From contig CAZMXI010000212.1 in the NCBI GenBank assembly GCA_964570205.1, positions 1 through 7,458 on the forward strand: 7,458 nucleotides of DNA. Reading direction: 5' to 3'. Shown here one piece after another: positions 6,348 through 7,458 of the stretch (position 1 is its first letter; each line of letters opens with the position of its first letter). A program made the position numbers and the translations under genes. This DNA is from CAZMXI01 sp964570205. Lineage in GTDB: Bacteria; Planctomycetota; Phycisphaerae; Tepidisphaerales; Tepidisphaeraceae. The notes under the pieces are model-generated. The model did not search any database. It saw nothing but the letters and a program-made list of their open reading frames with translations, and was not told the DNA's origin.

Positions 6348-7458
6348 CTATTCTACTCCGGGCGCAACCTCGGCGACGTAGCGCACAATGGCTTCATCGA
6401 TGGCATCCCACTGGCGGCTGCGGCGGGCGAAGACGGTGCGCATCACCTCGACGGCCTTGTCCATGCGGTAAGGGTCAGCGCCCTGGTCCGTCTGAAATGT
6501 GAAGCTGGGAATGAAGCGGGGAGCGATGGTCGAGCAGGCCACCATCGTCGAGAAACCGATATAAGTGCCGGCCATCAGGCGTGTCTGAATGGCCGTCTTG
6601 GCGTGGTCGCCGACCAAGGCCCCCAGGAACCGGCGGCCGGTCTTCTCTTCGCCATTGCGGATCCTGACCGTGATCTCGCCATACGTGTTCTTCAGATTGC
6701 TGGTCGTGGTGCCTGCGCCCAGGTTCACCCATTTGCCCACGTAGCTGTCGCCCATATAGCCTTCGTGAACCTTGTTGGTGTAGCCGAAGAGGATTGAGTT
6801 GGAGACCTCCCCGCCAACCTTGCACATGGTGCCGATGGTCGTGCCGGGCCGGATGCACGCCAGCGGCGAGATCTGGGCGCATGGGCCGATGTAACAGGGG
6901 CCCTGCAAAACGGCGTTCGCGCCGATGGTGACACTTCGGTCGACGATCACCGGCCCGTTGGATGCGTCCAGCACAGCGCCCGGCTGGATGATGGCGCTGG
7001 GGTCGATGTGGACGGCGTCCTGGTCGAGCATGTGATAAGCGCCGACAGGCTTGCCGGTCGTATGTCGGCGGAAATGGGCGGCATCCTCAATCAGGGATTC
7101 CTCGTTCCACTTGATCAGATCCCACAGTCGCTCGACCAGACGCCCCTGGTCGGGCATACGCGGCAGTTCGCGTAAGTGTTGCCATCGCAGCGTGTTGCCG
7201 ACGCAGTCATCGGGCGAAAGGCCCGGGCAGCGCACCCGGGCGATGCGCACCTCGTTGCCGTCGACAATCACCCCGTCCTCCCGTGGCGGATTCAGTCGGT
7301 GGAACAGCAGCGTGCGGCCGGAGATCAGCAGGGCCGGCTCATCATCGAGAGGTTCGTTGACGCCCGTCGGCACGCCAAGCCTGGGTACGATCCGTCGCCG
7401 GGCCAGTTCCGCCAGCTCCGGGCGGACCCATAACGTCACGCGGGAAGGGCTGGCATGG
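6348..7458 (-). CDS. Alternative GlmU-type nucleotidyltransferase / acetyltransferase (5' end outside window)
   Basis: Related to the alternative bacterial GlmU family (TIGR03991-like). Its members are predicted to acetylate glucosamine-1-phosphate and form UDP-GlcNAc, a cytoplasmic precursor of peptidoglycan and LPS. Residues below are numbered from GTG 7439. Residues 1-115 are the remaining part of the N-terminal nucleotidyltransferase-like domain (LWVRPELAELA; ERLWDLIKWNEE). From 140 to about 300 there is a hexapeptide-repeat left-handed beta-helix (HIDPSAIIQPGAVLD, TIGANAVLQGPCYIGP). Within it, NKVHEGYMGDSYVGKWVNLG is the hallmark motif of the family. His225 there lines up with the catalytic His of the E. 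coli GlmU acetyltransferase domain (AGHLTYLGD). The frame continues upstream of 7439 to the window edge (HASPSR before VTLWVRP), and the family's usual N-terminal strand-loop with its Arg-Pro motif is absent. The true start is therefore beyond 7458, with perhaps about 40 residues missing, and GTG 7439 is internal. Family identity is confident; which activities this copy retains is not shown. Confidence 0.92.
   Translation of the reverse strand, partial: HASPSRVTLWVRPELAELARRRIVPRLGVPTGVNEPLDDEPALLISGRTLLFHRLNPPREDGVIVDGNEVRIARVRCPGLSPDDCVGNTLRWQHLRELPRMPDQGRLVERLWDLIKWNEESLIEDAAHFRRHTTGKPVGAYHMLDQDAVHIDPSAIIQPGAVLDASNGPVIVDRSVTIGANAVLQGPCYIGPCAQISPLACIRPGTTIGTMCKVGGEVSNSILFGYTNKVHEGYMGDSYVGKWVNLGAGTTTSNLKNTYGEITVRIRNGEEKTGRRFLGALVGDHAKTAIQTRLMAGTYIGFSTMVACSTIAPRFIPSFTFQTDQGADPYRMDKAVEVMRTVFARRSRQWDAIDEAIVRYVAEVAPGVE

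Noticed and set aside
7437..7439. GTG 7439 as the true start of the GlmU-like gene
   Set aside because: The frame is open to the window edge and the family's conserved N-terminal segment is missing, so this GTG is internal.

Overview
The window is a compact, GC-rich chromosomal segment with five protein genes and almost no spare DNA. The largest gap is 137 bases. I see no rRNA, tRNA, CRISPR array, insertion sequence or phage gene. The gene set suggests a Planctomycetota-type bacterium, possibly the Phycisphaerae side, probably from an environmental genome. The clues are an exported ADP-ribosylglycohydrolase-fold protein, a trypsin-TPR fusion, a DUF2007/zinc-ribbon membrane protein and the alternative GlmU-like nucleotidyltransferase/acetyltransferase. 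This assignment is inference from family knowledge, not from a marker gene.

Layout from left to right. (1) 1-1523, minus: secreted HtrA-like serine protease with TPR repeats in place of a PDZ domain; its C-terminus runs off the left edge. (2) 1524-1599: a short gap holding a strong ribosome binding site, a 41-base imperfect stem-loop and a promoter-like pair whose -10 box lies in the loop. (3) 1600-3870, minus: large secreted protein of unknown function, with a beta-rich N-terminus, a probable TIM-barrel middle and a small C-terminal beta domain. (4) 3877-5550, minus: secreted ADP-ribosylglycohydrolase-fold enzyme with an extra C-terminal beta domain. It ends only 6 bases before gene 3 begins, so genes 4 and 3 almost certainly form an operon read right to left. 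(5) 5551-5687: divergent intergenic region with an operator-like palindrome. (6) 5688-6326, plus: DUF2007 domain, a two-helix membrane hairpin and a zinc ribbon split across it. (7) 6327-6347: 21-base convergent gap. (8) 6348-7458, minus: alternative GlmU-type enzyme, N-terminus beyond the right edge.

The most interesting unit is the 4-3 pair: two exported enzymes, one with an altered ADP-ribosylglycohydrolase active site and one glycosidase-like, co-transcribed and perhaps followed by the protease gene. A reasonable hypothesis is that the pair breaks down a glycosidic substrate outside the cytoplasm and that ADP-ribose is not the substrate. The flanking DUF2007 and GlmU-like genes look like ordinary housekeeping neighbours.
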